Below are positions 20,504 to 30,428 of a stretch of DNA of 64,000 nucleotides, one piece after another (position 1 is the stretch's first letter; every line of letters starts with the position of its first letter). A program made the translations under genes and the position numbers. The notes under the pieces are model-generated. The model had not been told where the DNA came from. It made no database searches and saw nothing but the letters and a program-made list of their open reading frames with translations. Source of the DNA: Streptomyces noursei ATCC 11455 (GTDB lineage Bacteria > Actinomycetota > Actinomycetes > Streptomycetales > Streptomycetaceae); the NCBI RefSeq assembly GCF_001704275.1, contig NZ_CP011533.1:5642001-5706000 (forward strand), given 5' to 3'.

Positions 20504-21013
20504 CTACTTCCGGGAGGCGCCGCTCGGCAGTGGGGAGTCGTCCGTCAGGAACGACTCGGCGGTCTCCACCGCCTCCCGGGCGGGCAGTGCCCGGAAGACC
20601 CAGGTGCGGTACGACCAGAAGCGGAAGAGCGTGGCGATCCCGATGCCCAGGAACTTGAAGACGTTGCTCTGGAGCGGGCTGTCCCAGCCGAACCCGTAGG
20701 TCGCCGCGTAGAGGATGCCGTTCTCGATGACCAGGCCGACCACGCTGAAGAGCAGGAACAGCGTCAGCTCACGGGTCCGGCCGTGCTTGTCGCGGTCCCG
20801 GTAGGCGAAGTAGCGGTAGCCGACGTAGTTGGTGCCGGTGGCGACCACCGTCGCCACGATGCTCGCCCGGACGACGGGGAGCTCGGTCAGGTGCCGGACG
20901 AGGTTGAAGACCGCGAAGTTCACCACGACGCCGGCGCCGCCGACGGCACCGAACTTCACTATTTCCCGGGTGAGCGCCTCCAGTCGCGACCGCAGCGCGC
21001 TCGGTTCACTCAT
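20504..21013 (-). CDS. GtrA-family membrane protein
   Basis: 169 residues with four hydrophobic spans and the GtrA pattern: FGAVGGAGVVVNFAVFNL near the start, NYVGYRYFAYRD in the middle and RFWSYRTWVF near the end. GtrA proteins are thought to flip polyprenyl-linked sugars or otherwise assist cell-surface glycosylation. ATG at 21011-21013. It stands alone between the two-component system and a small secreted-protein gene; other glycopolymer genes lie from 24.8 kb on, but nothing ties it to them directly. Confidence 0.88.
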   Translation of the reverse strand: MSEPSALRSRLEALTREIVKFGAVGGAGVVVNFAVFNLVRHLTELPVVRASIVATVVATGTNYVGYRYFAYRDRDKHGRTRELTLFLLFSVVGLVIENGILYAATYGFGWDSPLQSNVFKFLGIGIATLFRFWSYRTWVFRALPAREAVETAESFLTDDSPLPSGASRK

Positions 21014-21138
21014 GGTGATCGTTCAGCTCCCCGTTGTGGGCGGTAGGCGGGCCGGCGACCCGGTAGGCCCTCATGCTAACCACGCCGGTTGAACGGCGGT
21101 GTACGGGCGGTCCATCCCGCACCACCGCGCACGGAAGC

Positions 21139-21178
21139 GGCCATGTCGCGGCCACGTCATGGCCATGTCGCGGCCACG
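21139..21178. repeat. 18-bp tandem-like direct repeat
   Basis: GGCCATGTCGCGGCCACG occurs at 21139-21156 and 21161-21178 in the gap between two leftward genes. Function unknown; possibly a simple duplication or a regulatory repeat. Confidence 0.5.
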
Positions 21179-21198
21179 GAGCGGGCCGCGACCGCCCG

Positions 21199-21663
21199 TC
21201 AGCCGACCGTGATCCGGAAATTGAGGACGCCGGCGCCCGGCTCGTCCGCCGCCCCCGTCGCGCACCGCAGGCAGTGCAGCAGCCGCAGGTCGGTACGGCC
21301 CGGGCGGACGGCCTCGAAGCCCAGTGCGCGGGTGCCGGGGGTGGGGGTCAGGCGCCCGCCGGCGGCGGGGGCGGCGTTCTCCGGCGCACCGAGGGCACCC
21401 GGGGACTCCCATCCGGTGGTCCGCAGAACGGCCGGATCCGGTCGCGGGGCGGCGACGATCCAATGGCGGCCGTCGCCGGGGTCGTCGGGCACGTCGATGG
21501 TGAAGCGGTCGCCGGCGGACACCACGATCTCGGTGTCGCCGGGGCCGTACTCCTCGGGCCCGGTCAGTTGGTCGATCACCGAGTACAGGGCGATCAGCAG
21601 GGCGAGGACGGCCATCACGGTCACCAGCGCCCGGGAGTTCCTCGTTATGTCGCCGCTCTCCAT
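21199..21663 (-). CDS. small membrane-anchored protein, possibly chagasin-like
   Basis: 154 residues: a short N-terminus, one membrane span (about 15-33, ALVTVMAVLALLIALYSVI), then an extracytoplasmic beta-rich domain. The pattern DTEIVVSAGDRFTIDVPD...GRHWIV...ALGFEAVRPGRTDLRLLHC recalls the I42 (chagasin) protease-inhibitor fold (VxxGdxFxixL...W...FxaxxpGxxxL), but the NPTTG loop is not present, so this is tentative. Two Cys near the C-terminus (CLRC). The ATG at 21661-21663 has GGGGAGG upstream; the longer frame lacks one. Confidence 0.55.
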   Translation of the reverse strand: MESGDITRNSRALVTVMAVLALLIALYSVIDQLTGPEEYGPGDTEIVVSAGDRFTIDVPDDPGDGRHWIVAAPRPDPAVLRTTGWESPGALGAPENAAPAAGGRLTPTPGTRALGFEAVRPGRTDLRLLHCLRCATGAADEPGAGVLNFRITVG

Positions 21664-21848
21664 GCGGCCTCCCCCTATCGCCGGGCCGGGGCCGGGCGCC
21701 TCCCCGGCCACTGCCGGGAGGGGCCCTCGGCCCGGTCCGGTACCTCACCGCGGTTGTGGACTCTTCCGATCACCCTCGAACGCCAGCTCTCGGATGATCC
21801 TCCAAGCCGGGGTCGGGTGCACGACTACCGGGCGGCTACCCTGGGGGC

Positions 21849-23015
21849 GTGACGTTCCCGGTAGTCGGCATGGTCGGTGGCGGTCAGCTCGCCCGTATGA
21901 CCCACGAGGCGGGTATCCCCCTCGGCATCAAGTTCAAGCTCCTCAGTGACACCCCGCAGGACTCGGCGGCTCAGGTGGTCAGCGATGTCGTCATCGGCGA
22001 CTACCGCGATCTGGACACCCTGCGCGCGTTCGCCCGTGGCTGCGATGTGATCACCTTCGATCACGAGCACGTTCCCACCGAGCACTTGCGGGCGTTGGAG
22101 GCCGAGGGCATTCCCGTCCGGCCCGGCCCCGACGCGCTGGTGCACGCCCAGGACAAGGGGGTGATGCGGGCGAAGCTGGACGCCATCGGCGTGCCCTGCC
22201 CACGGCACCGCATCGTCTCCGACCCGGCCGACGTGGAGCGCTTCGCGAGCGAGGGCCGGGGTGACGGGTCGGACGGGTTCCCCGTGATCCTCAAGACCGT
22301 CCGTGGGGGCTATGACGGCAAGGGCGTCTGGCTCGTGCGATCCTCCAAGGAGGCGGCCGAGCCGTTCCTCGCCGGCGTGCCCGTCCTGGCGGAGGAGAAG
22401 GTCCCCTTCGTCCGCGAGCTGGCCGCCAACGTGGTCCGCTCCCCGCACGGCCAGGCCGTCGCCTACCCGATCGTGGAGTCCGTCCAGGTCGACGGCGTCT
22501 GCGACACCGTGATCGCGCCGGCCCCCGACCTCTCCGACGAGCTCTCCACCCACGCCCAGCAGCTCGCCCTGCGGATCGCCGACGAGCTCGGCGTCGTCGG
22601 CCACCTCGCGGTCGAGCTGTTCGAGGTCCGGGACGCCGACGGCGCGCCCGCGGTCCTCGTCAACGAGCTGGCCATGCGTCCGCACAACTCCGGCCACTGG
22701 ACCCAGGACGGCGCGATCACCTCGCAGTTCGCCAACCACGTCCGGGCCGTCCTCGACCTCCCGCTCGGCGACCCCCGCCCGCGCGCCCGCTGGACGGTGA
22801 TGGCCAACGTCCTCGGGGGTGACTACCCCGACATGTATGCGGCGTACCTGCATTGCATGGCCCGCGATCCGCAGTTGAAGATTCACATGTACGGAAAGGA
22901 CGTGAAGCCGGGCCGCAAGGTCGGGCACGTCAACACCTACGGCGACGACCTGGCGGATGTGCGTGAGCGCGCCGCACACGCCGCCGGCTACCTGCGAGGA
23001 ACGATCACCGAATGA
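21849..23015 (+). CDS. purK: N5-carboxyaminoimidazole ribonucleotide synthase
   Basis: 388-residue ATP-grasp enzyme that makes N5-CAIR from AIR, ATP and bicarbonate in purine biosynthesis. [13 protein letters not shown] at the start is the PurK nucleotide-fold signature. [17 protein letters not shown] is the ATP-grasp glycine loop, and [15 protein letters not shown] and [18 protein letters not shown] are the active-site segments. GTG start, 4-bp overlap with purE, so substrate and product enzymes are co-translated. Confidence 0.96.
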   Translation: MTFPVVGMVGGGQLARMTHEAGIPLGIKFKLLSDTPQDSAAQVVSDVVIGDYRDLDTLRAFARGCDVITFDHEHVPTEHLRALEAEGIPVRPGPDALVHAQDKGVMRAKLDAIGVPCPRHRIVSDPADVERFASEGRGDGSDGFPVILKTVRGGYDGKGVWLVRSSKEAAEPFLAGVPVLAEEKVPFVRELAANVVRSPHGQAVAYPIVESVQVDGVCDTVIAPAPDLSDELSTHAQQLALRIADELGVVGHLAVELFEVRDADGAPAVLVNELAMRPHNSGHWTQDGAITSQFANHVRAVLDLPLGDPRPRARWTVMANVLGGDYPDMYAAYLHCMARDPQLKIHMYGKDVKPGRKVGHVNTYGDDLADVRERAAHAAGYLRGTITE

Positions 23016-23551
23016 GCTCTCCCGCGACCCCCCTCGTCGGCATCGTCATGGGCTCCGACTCCGACTGGCCCGTCATGGAGGCCGCCGCCCAGGCCCTGGA
23101 CGAGTTCGAGATCGGCTATGAGGTCGACGTGGTCTCGGCCCACCGCATGCCGCACGAGATGATCGCCTACGGCGAGCAGGCGGCCGGCCGCGGCCTGAAG
23201 GCGATCATCGCCGGCGCCGGGGGAGCCGCCCACCTGCCCGGCATGCTGGCCTCCGTCACCCCGCTGCCGGTCATCGGCGTCCCGGTCCCGCTGAAGTACC
23301 TGGACGGCATGGACTCCCTGCTCTCCATCGTGCAGATGCCGGCCGGCGTGCCGGTCGCCACGGTCTCGGTCGGCGGCGCCCGCAACGCCGGACTGCTCGC
23401 CGCCAGGATGCTCGCCGCCCACGACTCCGAACTCCTCGCCCGCATGCGGGAGTTCCAGCAGGACCTCAACGACCAGGCCACCGAGAAGGGCAAGCGGCTG
23501 CGCAACAAGGTCGCCGGGTCCGCCGGCTTCGGCTTCGGGAGCGGCAAGTGA
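23012..23551 (+). CDS. purE: N5-carboxyaminoimidazole ribonucleotide mutase
   Basis: 179-residue class I PurE that moves the carboxylate of N5-CAIR to give [20 protein letters not shown] and VVSAHRMP are the active-site signatures, with the essential serine and histidine present; [11 protein letters not shown] and VPLK follow. ATG start overlaps purK by 4 bp; the end overlaps the dipeptidase gene by 4 bp. Octameric enzyme by family knowledge. Confidence 0.96.
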   Translation: MSSPATPLVGIVMGSDSDWPVMEAAAQALDEFEIGYEVDVVSAHRMPHEMIAYGEQAAGRGLKAIIAGAGGAAHLPGMLASVTPLPVIGVPVPLKYLDGMDSLLSIVQMPAGVPVATVSVGGARNAGLLAARMLAAHDSELLARMREFQQDLNDQATEKGKRLRNKVAGSAGFGFGSGK

Positions 23552-24723
23552 CCACCGCGCGGGAGGCCGCGCTGGAGCTGCTCGCCCGCTGGCCGGTCGT
23601 CGACGGCCACAACGACCTCCCCTGGGCGCTGCGCGAACAGGTCCGCTACGACCTCGACCGGCGCGACGTCGCCACCGACCAGAGCGCCCACCTGCACACC
23701 GACATCCCCCGGCTGCGGGCCGGCGGCGTCGGCGCACAGTTCTGGTCGGTGTACGTACGCTCCGACTACACCGGCGACCACGCCGTCAGCGCCACCCTGG
23801 AACAGATCGACGCAGTACGTCAGCTGACCGCGCGCTACGCAGCCGATCTGCGCCCGGCGGCCACCGCCGACGACATGGAGGCGGCCCGCGCCGAGGGCCG
23901 CATCGCCTCCCTCATGGGGGCCGAGGGCGGTCACTCGATCAACAACTCGCTGGCCACCCTCCGGGCCTTCCACGCCCTGGGCGTCCGCTACATGACGCTC
24001 ACCCACAACGACAACAACGACTGGGCGGACTCGGCGACCGACGCACCGCGCCACCACGGCCTGTCGGCCTTCGGCGAAGAGGTCGTCCGCGAGATGAACC
24101 GCTGCGGGATGCTCGTCGACCTCTCGCACGTCTCGCCCGACACCATGCGCGACGCCCTCCGGGTCAGCACCGCGCCGGTGCTCTTCTCGCACTCCTCGGC
24201 CCGCGCGGTCTGCGACCACCCGCGCAACATCCCCGACGACGTGCTGGCCCAACTGCCCGCCAACGGCGGCGTCGCGATGGCCACCTTCGTCCCGAAGTTC
24301 GTGCTGCCCGCCGCGGTCGCATGGACGCTGCGCGCCGACGAGAACATGCGCGCCCACGGCCTGCACCACCTCGACACCACCGAGCGGGGCATGGCCGTCC
24401 AGCGCGCCTTCGAGGCCGCCAACCCGCGGCCGATGGCCACCGCGGCCACCGTCGCCGACCACCTCGACCACATGCGCGAGGTCGCCGGCATCGACCACAT
24501 CGGCATCGGCGGGGACTACGACGGCACCGCCTTCACCCCCTCCGACCTGGCCGACGTCGCGAGCTACCCGAATCTCCTGGCCGAACTCCTGGACCGCAGA
24601 TGGTCGGCGGCCGACCTGGCGAAGCTGACGTGGCAGAACGCGGTACGGGTGCTCCGCGGGGCGGAGGACGTCGCCCGGGACGAGCAGGGCCGCCGGGGAC
24701 CGTCGAACATGACGCTCGGCTAG
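23548..24723 (+). CDS. membrane-dipeptidase family (M19) metalloenzyme
   Basis: 391-residue renal-dipeptidase-like TIM barrel. Metal ligands lie in VDGHNDLPW (HxD), GAEGGHSI (bridging Glu), [11 protein letters not shown] and SHSSARAV, with IGIGGDYDG near the end. No signal peptide is visible, so it probably acts in the cytosol on dipeptides or D-amino-acid dipeptides. The GTG start overlaps the purE stop (GTGA), a common actinomycete arrangement though the metabolic link to purines is unclear. Confidence 0.9.
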   Translation: MTTAREAALELLARWPVVDGHNDLPWALREQVRYDLDRRDVATDQSAHLHTDIPRLRAGGVGAQFWSVYVRSDYTGDHAVSATLEQIDAVRQLTARYAADLRPAATADDMEAARAEGRIASLMGAEGGHSINNSLATLRAFHALGVRYMTLTHNDNNDWADSATDAPRHHGLSAFGEEVVREMNRCGMLVDLSHVSPDTMRDALRVSTAPVLFSHSSARAVCDHPRNIPDDVLAQLPANGGVAMATFVPKFVLPAAVAWTLRADENMRAHGLHHLDTTERGMAVQRAFEAANPRPMATAATVADHLDHMREVAGIDHIGIGGDYDGTAFTPSDLADVASYPNLLAELLDRRWSAADLAKLTWQNAVRVLRGAEDVARDEQGRRGPSNMTLG

Positions 24724-24811
24724 GGCCTTCCGCGTTCTCGGTCGCCCCTCCGGCCCGTCCCCTCCCGTCGTCGTGGGTGGGAAGCGGGCCGGTGGGGGCC
24801 GGCCGCGGCGG

Positions 24812-26152
24812 TTACGCGTTCGGGCGGCCCAGCGCCCGGTACGTCCAGCCGGCCTTGCGCCACAGGGCCGGGTCGAGGGCGTTGCGGCCGTCGAGGACGC
24901 GGCGTTCGGTGGCGACCTCGGCCAGTACCGCCGGGTCCAGCTCGCGGAACTCGCGCCACTCCGTCAGGTGCAGGACGACATGCGCGCCGCGCACCGCCTC
25001 CAGAGCGCTCTCCGCGTACCCCAGGGTCGGGAAGAGGCGCTGGGCGTTCACCATGCCCTTGGGGTCGTAGACGGTGACCTGGCCGCCCTGGAGGTGGATC
25101 TGGCCGGCGACGTTGAGGGCGGGCGAGTCGCGGACGTCGTCGGAGTCCGGCTTGAAGGTCGCGCCGAGGACGGCGACCCGCTTGCCGAGGAAGCTGCCGC
25201 CGACCGCGTTCCGGGCCAGCTCGACCATGTGGCCGCGGCGCCGCATGTTGATCGAGTCGACCTCGCGCAGGAACGTCAGCGCCTGGTCGGCGCCGAGTTC
25301 GCCGGCGCGGGCCATGAAGGCCCGGATGTCCTTGGGCAGGCAGCCGCCGCCGAAGCCGATGCCGGCCCGCAGGAACTTCTTGCCGATCCGCTCGTCGTGG
25401 CCGATCGCCTCGGCCAGCTTCACCACGTCGCCGTCGGCGGCCTCGCACACCTCGGCCATGGCGTTGATGAACGAGATCTTGGTGGCGAGGAAGGAGTTGG
25501 CGGAGGTCTTGACCAGCTCGGCGGTGGGGTAGTCCATCACGACGAACGGGGAGCCCTCGGCGATCGGGGTGGCGTACACCTCGCGGAGCAGCGCCTCGGC
25601 CCGTTCGCCGGCCACGCCGACCACGATCCGGTCCGGGTGGAGGGTGTCCTGGACGGCGAGGCCCTCGCGCAGGAACTCCGGGTTCCAGGCCAGCTCGGCG
25701 TCGGCGCCGGCGGGGGCGGCGGCCGTCAGCCGCCGCGCGAGCCGGGCCGCGCTGCCCACCGGCACCGTCGACTTGCCGACCACCAGCGCGGGCCGGGTCA
25801 GGTGCGGTGCCAGCGCGTCGAAGGCGGCCTCGACGTAGGACATGTCGCAGGCGTACTCGCCGTGCTTCTGCGGAGTGTTCACGCAGACGAAGTGGACGTC
25901 GCCGAAGGCCCCGACCTCCTCGTAGGAGGTGGTGAAGCGCAGTCGGCCGGTGGAGCCCTCGATGCCGGCGACATGGCGGCGCAGCAGCTCCTCCAGGCCC
26001 GGCTCGTACATCGGGACCTCGCCCCGGCGGAGCATTTCGATCTTCTCCGGCTGCACGTCCAGGCCCAGCACCTCGAAACCCAGCTCCGCCATGGCGGCGG
26101 CGTGGGTGGCACCGAGGTAGCCGGTGCCGATCACGGTGATCTTGAGGGCCAT
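24812..26152 (-). CDS. UDP-glucose/GDP-mannose dehydrogenase family protein
   Basis: 446-residue NAD-dependent sugar-nucleotide 6-dehydrogenase. The Rossmann motif ITVIGTGYLGATHAAAM is at the N-terminus, GKSTVPVGS and EFLREG are in the middle, and FGGGCLPKDIRA carries the catalytic cysteine. A C-terminal Rossmann domain follows (VAVLGATFKPDSDDVRDSP). UDP-glucose is the most common substrate for this size, giving UDP-glucuronate for cell-surface polymers. The ATG at 26150-26152 is chosen because the Rossmann strand begins at residue 3. Fits the nearby polymer-attachment genes (LCP cluster). Confidence 0.92.
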   Translation of the reverse strand: MALKITVIGTGYLGATHAAAMAELGFEVLGLDVQPEKIEMLRRGEVPMYEPGLEELLRRHVAGIEGSTGRLRFTTSYEEVGAFGDVHFVCVNTPQKHGEYACDMSYVEAAFDALAPHLTRPALVVGKSTVPVGSAARLARRLTAAAPAGADAELAWNPEFLREGLAVQDTLHPDRIVVGVAGERAEALLREVYATPIAEGSPFVVMDYPTAELVKTSANSFLATKISFINAMAEVCEAADGDVVKLAEAIGHDERIGKKFLRAGIGFGGGCLPKDIRAFMARAGELGADQALTFLREVDSINMRRRGHMVELARNAVGGSFLGKRVAVLGATFKPDSDDVRDSPALNVAGQIHLQGGQVTVYDPKGMVNAQRLFPTLGYAESALEAVRGAHVVLHLTEWREFRELDPAVLAEVATERRVLDGRNALDPALWRKAGWTYRALGRPNA

Positions 26153-26360
26153 GTGCGGGGCTCCAGACGTCTGGCGGATTGCGGTGCTGACCGAGCATAT
26201 CCGCGCGTGGAACGCACCCTCCCCGACCGCGGTCCGCCCCATGGGGGGACTGTCGGCAACCTCACCTACCCGAGGCTCCGGGATCGCCCTAGAATCCCTT
26301 CTCAGTAAGGGTTACTTAACGGTAGTTAGCACTACCGGCACCTCTGGGGAGTGAGAGACC

Positions 26361-27533
26361 TTGGCGGGAACCGCTGATTTCGATCTGTACCGGCCGTCCG
26401 AGGAGCACGACATGCTCCGCGAGTCGGTGCGCTCGCTCGCCGAGGCGAAGATCGCGCCGTTCGCCGCCGCGGTGGACGAGGAGGCCCGCTTCCCGCAGGA
26501 GGCGCTGGACGCGCTGGTCGCCAACGACCTGCACGCCGTCCACGTGCCGGAGTCCTACGGCGGCGCCGGCGCCGACGCGCTGGCGACCGTGATCGTCATC
26601 GAGGAGGTCGCCCGGGTCTGCGCCTCGTCGTCCCTGATCCCGGCGGTCAACAAGCTCGGCTCGCTCCCGGTGATCCTCTCCGGCGACGAGGAGCTGAAGA
26701 AGAAGTACCTGGCGCCGCTCGCCAAGGGCGACGCGATGTTCTCGTACTGCCTCAGCGAGCCGGACGCCGGTTCCGACGCGGCGGGGATGAAGACCAAGGC
26801 GGTCCGCGACGGCGACCACTACGTCCTCAACGGCGTGAAGCGGTGGATCACCAACGCCGGGGTGTCGGAGTACTACACGGTCATGGCCGTCACCGACCCC
26901 GAGAAGCGCTCCAAGGGCATATCGGCGTTCGTCGTCGAGAAGGGCGACGAGGGCGTCTCCTTCGGCGCCCCGGAGAAGAAGCTCGGCATCAAGGGCTCCC
27001 CGACCCGCGAGGTCTACCTCGACAACGTCCGCATCCCCGCCGACCGCATGATCGGCGCGGAGGGCACCGGCTTCGCCACCGCAATGAAGACCCTGGACCA
27101 CACCCGCATCACCATCGCGGCCCAGGCGCTCGGCATCGCCCAGGGCGCGCTGGACTACGCCAAGGGCTACGTCCAGGAGCGCAAGCAGTTCGGCAAGCCG
27201 ATCGGCGACTTCCAGGGCGTCCAGTTCATGCTCGCCGACATGGCGATGAAGCTGGAGGCGGCCCGCCAGCTCACCTACGCCGCGGCGGCCCGCTCCGAGC
27301 GTGTCTCGGCCGGCGGCAAGGGCGAGGACCTGACCTTCTTCGGCGCCGCGGCCAAGTGCTACGCCTCGGACGCGGCCATGGAGATCACCACCGACGCCGT
27401 CCAGCTGCTCGGCGGCTACGGCTACACCCGCGACTACCCGCTGGAGCGGATGATGCGGGACGCCAAGATCACGCAGATTTATGAAGGCACGAACCAGGTG
27501 CAGCGGATCGTCATGGCGAGGAACCTGCCGTAA
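26361..27533 (+). CDS. acyl-CoA dehydrogenase
   Basis: 390-residue FAD flavoenzyme introducing the alpha-beta double bond in acyl-CoAs. YCLSEPDAGSDAAGMKT is the FAD/substrate signature, DHTRITIAAQALGIAQGALDYA follows, and QIYEGTNQVQRIVMAR contains the catalytic glutamate of the short/medium-chain class. The TTG start follows a GGGGAGTGAGAG ribosome site. Upstream (26290-26340) is an AT-richer patch with tagaat and an inverted ggtagt/actacc, presumably its promoter or operator. Electron acceptor and substrate length are not determinable. Confidence 0.93.
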   Translation: MAGTADFDLYRPSEEHDMLRESVRSLAEAKIAPFAAAVDEEARFPQEALDALVANDLHAVHVPESYGGAGADALATVIVIEEVARVCASSSLIPAVNKLGSLPVILSGDEELKKKYLAPLAKGDAMFSYCLSEPDAGSDAAGMKTKAVRDGDHYVLNGVKRWITNAGVSEYYTVMAVTDPEKRSKGISAFVVEKGDEGVSFGAPEKKLGIKGSPTREVYLDNVRIPADRMIGAEGTGFATAMKTLDHTRITIAAQALGIAQGALDYAKGYVQERKQFGKPIGDFQGVQFMLADMAMKLEAARQLTYAAAARSERVSAGGKGEDLTFFGAAAKCYASDAAMEITTDAVQLLGGYGYTRDYPLERMMRDAKITQIYEGTNQVQRIVMARNLP

Positions 27534-27550
27534 GGCGGAGCCTCCCACGC

Positions 27551-27605
27551 GCCCTATGAGGAGGGGCCCCGACCGCACCGCGGTCGGGGCCCCTCCTCAT
27601 AGGGC
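27551..27605. terminator. 26-bp perfect hairpin between convergent genes
   Basis: Arms 27551-27576 and 27580-27605 are perfectly complementary over 26 bp around a 3-nt loop. It lies between the acyl-CoA dehydrogenase and a convergent LCP gene, so it can terminate both. Confidence 0.85.
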
Positions 27606-27615
27606 GTCGGTCCGG

Positions 27616-28920
27616 TCAGTTGCCGGAGACGGTGACCGGCTCGTCGTTGTTGAGCTGCTGGACGAGCTGCTTGAGCTTGGCCTGGTCCCAGACGAGGTTG
27701 CCGCCGACGCTGCCGGAGATCGGCATGTTCATCGACTTGCCGTCGCCGCCGGTGACGCCCTTCATCGCGAAGAACATCTGGCCCAGGTCCCACAGGCTCA
27801 TGTCCTTGTCCACCTTCAGCGTGTCCAGGCCGGCGCCGAGCGTCGGATAGAACTTGAAGGGGTTGAGCAGGGTGCCCGGCGTGGCGGCCTGCTTGGCGAC
27901 GGCGGCCAGGAACTTCTGCTGGTTCTTGGTGCGCTGGAGGTCCTGGGAGGCGAAGGCGTGCCGGGTCCGGACGAACGCCAGCGCCTGCGCGCCGGTGAGG
28001 GTCTGGGTGCCGGCCTTGAAGTCGGCGCCGGAGTCCTTGTCCTTGAACGCCTGGGGGATGTCCATCTCCACGCCGCCGAGCGCGTCGACGATGTTGGCGA
28101 AGCCGGCGAACCCGATCTCGACGTAGTGGTCGATGTGCAGGTGGGTGTTGTACTCGACGGTGCGCACCAGCAGGGCCGGACCGTCCTCGGCGTAGGTCGC
28201 GTTCAGCTTGGTGTGCCGCCCGCGTGCCGGGAACTGCTTGCCGGAGGTCGAGCCGACGTACGAGGGGATCTCGACGTTGGAGTCGCGCGGCAGGGATATC
28301 AGCGTGGGGCCGTTGCTGCCGTCGTGCAGGATCAGCATCGAGTCGGTGCGCCCGCCGTCGGTGGGCCCGCCGGTGTGCAGCTTCTGCTTCATCTCGTCGG
28401 TCATGCCCTCGCGGCTGTCCGTGCCGACGATGAGGTAGTTGGTGCCGTCGCCGGTCGCGGGGCGGTCGATGACCTTGCTCAGGTCGACCTCGCGGCGCAG
28501 CTTGCCGTCCGCCCAGAAGTAGGTGCCGACCGAGGCGACCAGCGCCACCACGACCACGGTGATCAGCGTCCACTTGATGCGGCGGCCCCAGCGCGGGCGC
28601 GGCCGGGCGTAGCCGTCGCCGCCGTACCCGTCGCCGCCGCCGCTTCGGCCCCGGCCGCCGCCCCCGCCGTAGACCTGCCCGGTGTTGTAGCCACTGTCGT
28701 AGTGGTCGTCGTAGCCCTGGGACTGCTGCGGCGGCACGCTCCCGCCGCGGCGCGGGGAGAGCGACGACGGCAGCGGGGGCTCGTTCCGTCCGTAGCCGGG
28801 GCCCGCGTCGCGCCGTACGTGCGGCATGGCGCGCGCACCTTCCGGCTCGTTGCTGCCGCTGCCGCGTCCGTACCGGTTGCCGCTCTGGTCGCCGGACCGT
28901 CCTTGGGGCCACTCATTCAT
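27616..28920 (-). CDS. LytR-CpsA-Psr (LCP) family protein 1
   Basis: 434-residue membrane-anchored phosphotransferase of the LCP family, which attaches wall glycopolymers (teichoic acid, arabinogalactan-like) from lipid carriers to peptidoglycan. An N-terminal cytosolic Gly/Arg/Tyr-rich region of about 105 residues precedes one span (about 113-135). The LCP core follows, with NYLIVGTDSREG, LISLPRDSNVEIP, KLNATYAEDG, IDHYVEIGFAGFANIVDALGGVEMDIP and the arginine pair in AFVRTRHAF. There is no LytR_C domain. ATG at 28918-28920, without an obvious ribosome site. Confidence 0.92.
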   Translation of the reverse strand: MNEWPQGRSGDQSGNRYGRGSGSNEPEGARAMPHVRRDAGPGYGRNEPPLPSSLSPRRGGSVPPQQSQGYDDHYDSGYNTGQVYGGGGGRGRSGGGDGYGGDGYARPRPRWGRRIKWTLITVVVVALVASVGTYFWADGKLRREVDLSKVIDRPATGDGTNYLIVGTDSREGMTDEMKQKLHTGGPTDGGRTDSMLILHDGSNGPTLISLPRDSNVEIPSYVGSTSGKQFPARGRHTKLNATYAEDGPALLVRTVEYNTHLHIDHYVEIGFAGFANIVDALGGVEMDIPQAFKDKDSGADFKAGTQTLTGAQALAFVRTRHAFASQDLQRTKNQQKFLAAVAKQAATPGTLLNPFKFYPTLGAGLDTLKVDKDMSLWDLGQMFFAMKGVTGGDGKSMNMPISGSVGGNLVWDQAKLKQLVQQLNNDEPVTVSGN

Positions 28921-29204
28921 ACGGGGAAGTGTGCACGCCGCGGGGGGCAGCTCCATAGGGCGGGTACCGGATCGGGCCGTGGCTGTTGCAGACCTGATGC
29001 AAAGCGACGGAGCGCTAACGGGCCATACGGCGAAGGGTCCGACGATTCCGGGCGCCGCCATCGGAACAAGGAATTCCGGATGGTTTCCGGCGGAGGGCGG
29101 GAGAGGTATCTCACGCGGCGCCGAGACCGGTCTCACACCGCCCGGGCCCGCTCCCGCCGCCCGCGCCGTACGGTCCCGTACGGCACCGGCTTACGCTGTT
29201 CTGC

Positions 29205-29759
29205 ATGACCGACCTCGTCGCCCACGCCCCGGAGGACGCCCCTGCGGGCAAGCCCACCTCCGTCTCCCGCACCACGCTGTCGCACATCATGACCGCCAAC
29301 GACACCAACCTCCTCGGGACGGTGCACGGCGGCGTGATCATGAAACTGGTCGACGACGCCGCGGGGGCGGTCGCGGGCCGGCACTCCGGCGGCCCGGCGG
29401 TGACCGCGTCCATGGACGAGATGGTCTTCCTGGAGCCGGTCCGGGTCGGCGACCTCGTCCACGTCAAGGCGCAGGTCAACTGGACCGGCCGGTCCTCCAT
29501 GGAGATCGGCGTCCGGGTCCTGGCCGAGCGCTGGAACGAATCCACCCCCGCCCAGCAGGTCGGCTCCGCCTACCTCGTCTTCGCCGCCGTCGACGAGCAC
29601 GGCAAGCCCCGCACGGTGCCGCCGGTCGTCCCCGAGAGCGAACGCGACAGGCGGCGCTACCAGGAGGCCCAGATCCGCCGGACGCACCGGCTGGCCCGCC
29701 GCCGCGCCATCAAGGAGCTGCGGGAGCGGCGCGCCGCCGAGGGGCTCGACGACACCTGA
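29205..29759 (+). CDS. acyl-CoA thioesterase (hotdog fold, YciA/BACH type)
   Basis: 184-residue single-hotdog thioesterase. NLLGTVHGGVIMKLVDDAAGAVA is the active-site helix of the acyl-CoA thioesterase/YciA group, and ASMDEMVFLEPVRVGDLVHV is the following strand pair. A basic C-terminal tail of about 30 residues is unusual but common in actinobacterial members. It hydrolyses acyl-CoA to free acid and CoA in the cytosol. ATG at 29205. Divergent from the LCP gene, 284 bp apart. Confidence 0.88.
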   Translation: MTDLVAHAPEDAPAGKPTSVSRTTLSHIMTANDTNLLGTVHGGVIMKLVDDAAGAVAGRHSGGPAVTASMDEMVFLEPVRVGDLVHVKAQVNWTGRSSMEIGVRVLAERWNESTPAQQVGSAYLVFAAVDEHGKPRTVPPVVPESERDRRRYQEAQIRRTHRLARRRAIKELRERRAAEGLDDT

Positions 29760-29788
29760 GGGGGCGCCCGCGGGTCCGGGGCGGGCCC

Positions 29789-30400
29789 TCACGCCTCCTC
29801 GGGCGCGGGCGCCGCGGCGGCCCGGACCGTCCGGCCGGACCGCGCCCGGCGGTGGAGCGCCACCGCCGCCCCCTTCGCCAGCAGCGCCAGCGCCGCCCCG
29901 ACGACGGTCCCGGCCGCCGCGCACAGCACATCGTCGATGTCGGCCACCCGCCCCGCCCGCATCAGCAGCTGCGCCACCTCGATGGCGACGCTCAGGCCCA
30001 CCCCGAGCAGGAACGCGCCGGCGGCCGACCACCGGGGCGCGGCGAACCGCAGCAGCAGCGGCACCGGCAGGAACAGCGCGGTGCCGGCGATCTGCCGCCG
30101 CACCAGCAGCGCCACCTCCCCGGGCTCCAGCTGCGCGCCCAGCTCCAGCAGCCCCCCGCCCGGACGCCACCAGAACGTCGCGTCGGCGGAGCCGATCGGC
30201 TGGGTGGGGGTGAGGGTCACCACCAGCATCAGCAGCACCCAGGCCGCCAACAGGACCCGGGCCGCGGTGCGCGGGGCGTGCCGGTGCGGGGCCCGCAGCG
30301 ACCACAGCGCCAACCCCACGGCCAACGCCAGCCAACCGAGCACGAAGAGCACCACCATGGCCGGGGTGAGGGCCAGGACGATCTGCCACATCTCGCACAC
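29789..30400 (-). CDS. VanZ-like family membrane protein
   Basis: 203 residues with five hydrophobic spans. The motif LTPTQPIGSAD after span 2 and the pattern VGLSVAIEVAQLLMRAGRVADIDDVLCAAAGTVVGA are the VanZ signature. VanZ proteins give low-level teicoplanin resistance in some bacteria, but most actinobacterial members have no known role. The start could be the GTG at 30400 or an ATG nine bases in. It lies 28 bp downstream of the small secreted-protein gene and may share its operon. Confidence 0.82.
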   Translation of the reverse strand: MCEMWQIVLALTPAMVVLFVLGWLALAVGLALWSLRAPHRHAPRTAARVLLAAWVLLMLVVTLTPTQPIGSADATFWWRPGGGLLELGAQLEPGEVALLVRRQIAGTALFLPVPLLLRFAAPRWSAAGAFLLGVGLSVAIEVAQLLMRAGRVADIDDVLCAAAGTVVGAALALLAKGAAVALHRRARSGRTVRAAAAPAPEEA

Positions 30401-30428
30401 ACCTTTCCGGACACCGGACGGCCCGGCG